A DNA stretch of 64,000 nt from CAZOHG01 sp964579725. GTDB taxonomy: Bacteria > Zhuqueibacterota > JdFR-76 > BMS3Abin05. Both the position numbers and the translations under genes were made by a program. Below are positions 62,128 to 64,000 of this stretch, piece by piece. The stretch spans positions 1 to 64,000 of the forward strand of contig CAZOHG010000009.1 in NCBI GenBank assembly GCA_964579725.1, written 5' to 3'. The notes under the pieces are model-generated. The model did not search any database and was not told where the DNA came from. It worked only from the letters and a program-made list of their open reading frames with translations. How positions within the stretch are numbered: the first letter of the stretch is position 1; every line of letters starts with the position of its first letter.

Positions 62128-62179
62128 AAAACCCGCTCGGTTCAATCGTCCTGATTTTCCCCGAGCGGGTTTTATTTTT
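62128..62179 (+). terminator. bidirectional terminator after the ferritin-like/VIT1 gene
   Basis: AAAACCCGCTCGG (62128-62140) and CCGAGCGGGTTTT (62161-62173) form a 13-bp perfect stem with a 20-nt loop, with ATTTTT after it. A-rich DNA before it allows termination of the convergent DUF937 gene. Confidence 0.9.
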
Positions 62180-62237
62180 CCCCTGAAATTTGTACCGAAT
62201 GGCGGTCGTTTTGCCGTAACCCTCTCGTTTGGGGAGG

Positions 62238-62825
62238 TTAGCTCTTCCGGCCGAAAATGGACCCCATGAGACCGCCCAACAGATTGCCGCCCAAATTTTT
62301 GGCGCCGCCTGAACTTCCCATTAGAAATCCGGCCACGTCGTCCAAAATACTGCCGTCACCATCCTGGTCGATGAGTGCCGCAATGCCTGAAAGCCCCGCG
62401 CTGTCCTGTTTTTTCTTCCGGGTCAACATGCCCAAAATAATCGGAGAGAGGGCCGGAATGAGTTTCATGGCCGATCCGGCATCCAATCCGAATTTCTTGG
62501 AAATCAGATCCGCCGCCTTGAATCCCGAATCCCCCAACAAGCCGCCCAATCCAGGATCGGCCTGCTCTTCGTTTAGCTTGGAGCTGATCACGTTGGGCAC
62601 GTTTTCCAGTACGCTGTCATCGCCGTACTTGTTCAAAATGTGGTCTACCCGCTCGGGGCCCCCGTGGGTTTCCATCTGCTTTTTTAATCCCGCCAAAATC
62701 ATGGGCGCTACTTGCTGCATGATGCCTTCGGCGTGTTCCTTAGGCAGGCCCAATTTGGATGTCAATTCGTTGACAGCCTGGGCTCCGGCGCTGGACCCCA
62801 ACAATTCTTCAATAAATGAGCTCAT
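62238..62825 (-). CDS. DUF937 family protein
   Basis: 195 residues. It reads SFIEELLGSSAGAQAVNELTSKLGLPKEHAEGIMQQVAPMILAGLKKQM, then HILNKYGDDSVLENV, repeats of an LAKKFGLDxxSAxKLIPxLSPIILGML-like block and a low-complexity tail (GLSGIAALIDQDGDGSILDDVAGFLMG). The family is widespread with no known function. DQDGDGSILDD resembles a calcium-binding EF-type loop (D-x-D-x-D-G) but may be chance. The start follows GAGGAAAA on the minus strand. Confidence 0.88.
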   Translation of the reverse strand: MSSFIEELLGSSAGAQAVNELTSKLGLPKEHAEGIMQQVAPMILAGLKKQMETHGGPERVDHILNKYGDDSVLENVPNVISSKLNEEQADPGLGGLLGDSGFKAADLISKKFGLDAGSAMKLIPALSPIILGMLTRKKKQDSAGLSGIAALIDQDGDGSILDDVAGFLMGSSGGAKNLGGNLLGGLMGSIFGRKS

Positions 62826-63233
62826 TTTTCCTCCTCAGGTTCATTTTTCTATTTTGCAAAAGACAAATTGGAATGTGCTTCCGTTTTTCTAAAATTGTAA
62901 CAAAAGAGTCAAAAATAGTGCCAAAAAACAAAATGGGCCGGTCTTTGCGTAACCTCTTGTTTTGTAAAAGAGGCCGAAAGAAATCCATTGTTCTGATTTT
63001 TACCGATTGGGGATTTGCCCCTGTTAGTGGAAATGGACTGTGTGTTTTGCCCCGGTTTTTGCAAGGGGGGTGTATTTTTCACTTGATTTTCTGGACACGA
63101 GTGGGTAATTTTTAAATGCCTTTCAAATTTACTGAAAATAATCACCGTTTGCCAGATTTTTTAAGGACCTGACCCTCGCCGAAGTTTTGCCCCGGCGGCG
63201 GTGTGAATGGACGTGCCAATTTGGGAGATCGCG
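62826..63233. other. intergenic region between divergent DUF937 and UroD-like genes
   Basis: About 410 bp without a convincing gene. It must hold promoters in both directions, but I see no clear box pair with good spacing. A short stem CCTCTT/AAGAGG lies near 62953-62973. Frames that cross it are Lys/Cys-rich and show no ribosome site. Confidence 0.4.
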
Positions 63234-64000
63234 ATGCTCACCAGCAGAGAACGCGTTATTCGGACATTTTACCACGAAAAGACCGATCGAATTCCCATCG
63301 ACTACCTTGCCAACGCCGCTATCGATCGAAAATTAAAGCGCCACTTCGGTTTGCAGGACGATGACGACGAGGGGCTCCGGCAGGCGTTACGCGTGGATTT
63401 TCGGGAGGTCACCGTTCCTTACACGGGGCCTGTTTTACATCCCCCTGTGAAGGGCCTGGATGTGGACCCTGCCTGGGGCTTTCGGCGTAAATGGGTGACG
63501 CACAATTGGGGCGGCTATTGGGAATTTACAGATTTTCCGCTGGCAGATTTGGACATGGAAAAAGCGACCACATGGCCCATGCCGTCCGCCGACGATTTCG
63601 ATTATTCCGTTGTGACGGAACAGTGCAAACGGTGGAAGGATTTGGCCCTGTACGTGGGCAATCCGGGTTTAGGGGATATGATGAATACCACCGGTTTTTG
63701 GTGCGGCATGGAAATGGCCTATTTAAGCGTCGGATTAAAGGACCCGGCGTGGCTGACACTCATTGACAGACGTTTGGCCATTCAACTGGAAATGACCGAG
63801 CGGATGTTGGAAGCAGCCAGAGGACGGATCGATTTTATGTGGTTGGGGGAGGATTTGGGACAGCAGCAGGGACCGCTTATTAGCTTAGATTCTTATCGAG
63901 AGCTTTTGCGCCCCCGGCACCAAAAATTTGTGGATTTGGCCAGGGCGTACAATATTCCGGTTATGTTTCACAGCTGCGGCTCGTCAAGCTGGGCCTTTGA
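63234..64000 (+). CDS. uroporphyrinogen decarboxylase-like protein, 3' end cut by window
   Basis: ATG 63234 (GGGAGA upstream) opens a frame that runs off the right edge; 255 residues are visible. It reads MLTSRERVIRTFYHEKTDRIPIDYLANAAIDRKL, VDFREVTVPYTGPV, FMWLGEDLGQQQGPLISLDSYRELLRPRHQKFVDLA and VMFHSCGS. The ED-G-Q/H-SCG features fit the UROD/MtaA superfamily, which includes heme-pathway decarboxylases and corrinoid methyltransferases. Glu/Asp at ED and the His-Ser-Cys-Gly near the end favour the methyltransferase-like branch, but the sequence is incomplete. Confidence 0.85.
   Translation, partial: MLTSRERVIRTFYHEKTDRIPIDYLANAAIDRKLKRHFGLQDDDDEGLRQALRVDFREVTVPYTGPVLHPPVKGLDVDPAWGFRRKWVTHNWGGYWEFTDFPLADLDMEKATTWPMPSADDFDYSVVTEQCKRWKDLALYVGNPGLGDMMNTTGFWCGMEMAYLSVGLKDPAWLTLIDRRLAIQLEMTERMLEAARGRIDFMWLGEDLGQQQGPLISLDSYRELLRPRHQKFVDLARAYNIPVMFHSCGSSSWAF

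Noticed and set aside
1..64000. tRNA, rRNA, CRISPR or phage/transposon genes
   Set aside because: No T-loop pattern, repeat-spacer array, transposase or integrase was recognised on either strand; short degenerate cases could be missed by eye.

Overview
The window is bacterial chromosome, about half G+C by eye and densely coded. Two secreted proteins (10750-18534 and 59262-60448) end in the NFPNPFNP-type, FlgD-Ig/type IX-like C-terminal domain. Together with a CIRCE-controlled groEL, a tricorn-type protease, an ETF pair and a Memo-family protein, this points to the FCB side of the bacterial tree, most like Calditrichota, KSB1 and related candidate phyla. That placement is inference from protein style; no rRNA gene is present. 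I found no tRNA, rRNA, CRISPR array, phage or transposase gene.

Layout. 1-2180: tail of an unidentified gene, then groEL behind a sigma70-type promoter and a perfect CIRCE operator. 2254-6525 (minus): a deoxy-sugar operon with a sodium:solute symporter, three tiny membrane proteins, an L-rhamnose isomerase of the Pseudomonas stutzeri type and a class II aldolase. 6645-9839 (minus): a fused MFS-like/spermidine synthase-like/TPR protein. 10750-18534: a 2,594-residue secreted protein with MAM-like, carboxypeptidase-regulatory-like, five malectin-like and four Ig-like domains. 18721-20943 (minus): a membrane-anchored GyrI-like protein and a second symporter. 21230-26481: aldolase fba, a radical SAM gene overlapping a NifX-like gene, then a membrane-protease cassette (49-aa membrane peptide, SDH/ClpP-fold protease, rhomboid, second SDH/ClpP-fold protease). 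26532-32483 (minus): thrC, rnr and an OPT transporter.

32870-40090: tricorn-like protease, an exported Memo-family protein and a GH2 exo-glucosaminidase-like enzyme. 40124-41900: a two-gene type II restriction-modification cassette of the BglII family, flanked by a 19-bp direct repeat that copies one arm of a terminator. 41910-42287 (minus): a divergent GroES, 40 kb from groEL and without CIRCE. 42539-45003: etfB, etfA and a SPOR lipoprotein. 45406-52994: a housekeeping run yebC-ruvC-ruvA-ruvB-queA-ispD-ispF-dedA-gltX. 53122-57885: secreted C1 peptidase, galT, DUF1614 membrane protein and a FetAB-like ABC exporter. 57909-64000: HEAT-like protein, a frameshifted secreted protein, an ArsR regulator next to a ferritin-like/VIT1 metal transporter, a DUF937 protein and the start of a uroporphyrinogen-decarboxylase-like gene cut by the window edge.

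Promoters: at least four genes (fba, etfB, yebC, arsR) share the close pattern TTGWAA-N17-TAAATT, and several others have ordinary sigma70-like boxes at 16-17 bp spacing. The most unusual items are the R-M cassette with its duplicated terminator arm, the protease-rhomboid-protease cassette, the micro-membrane proteins of the rhamnose operon, the G5 frameshift in the 59262 gene and the thrC leader hairpin.
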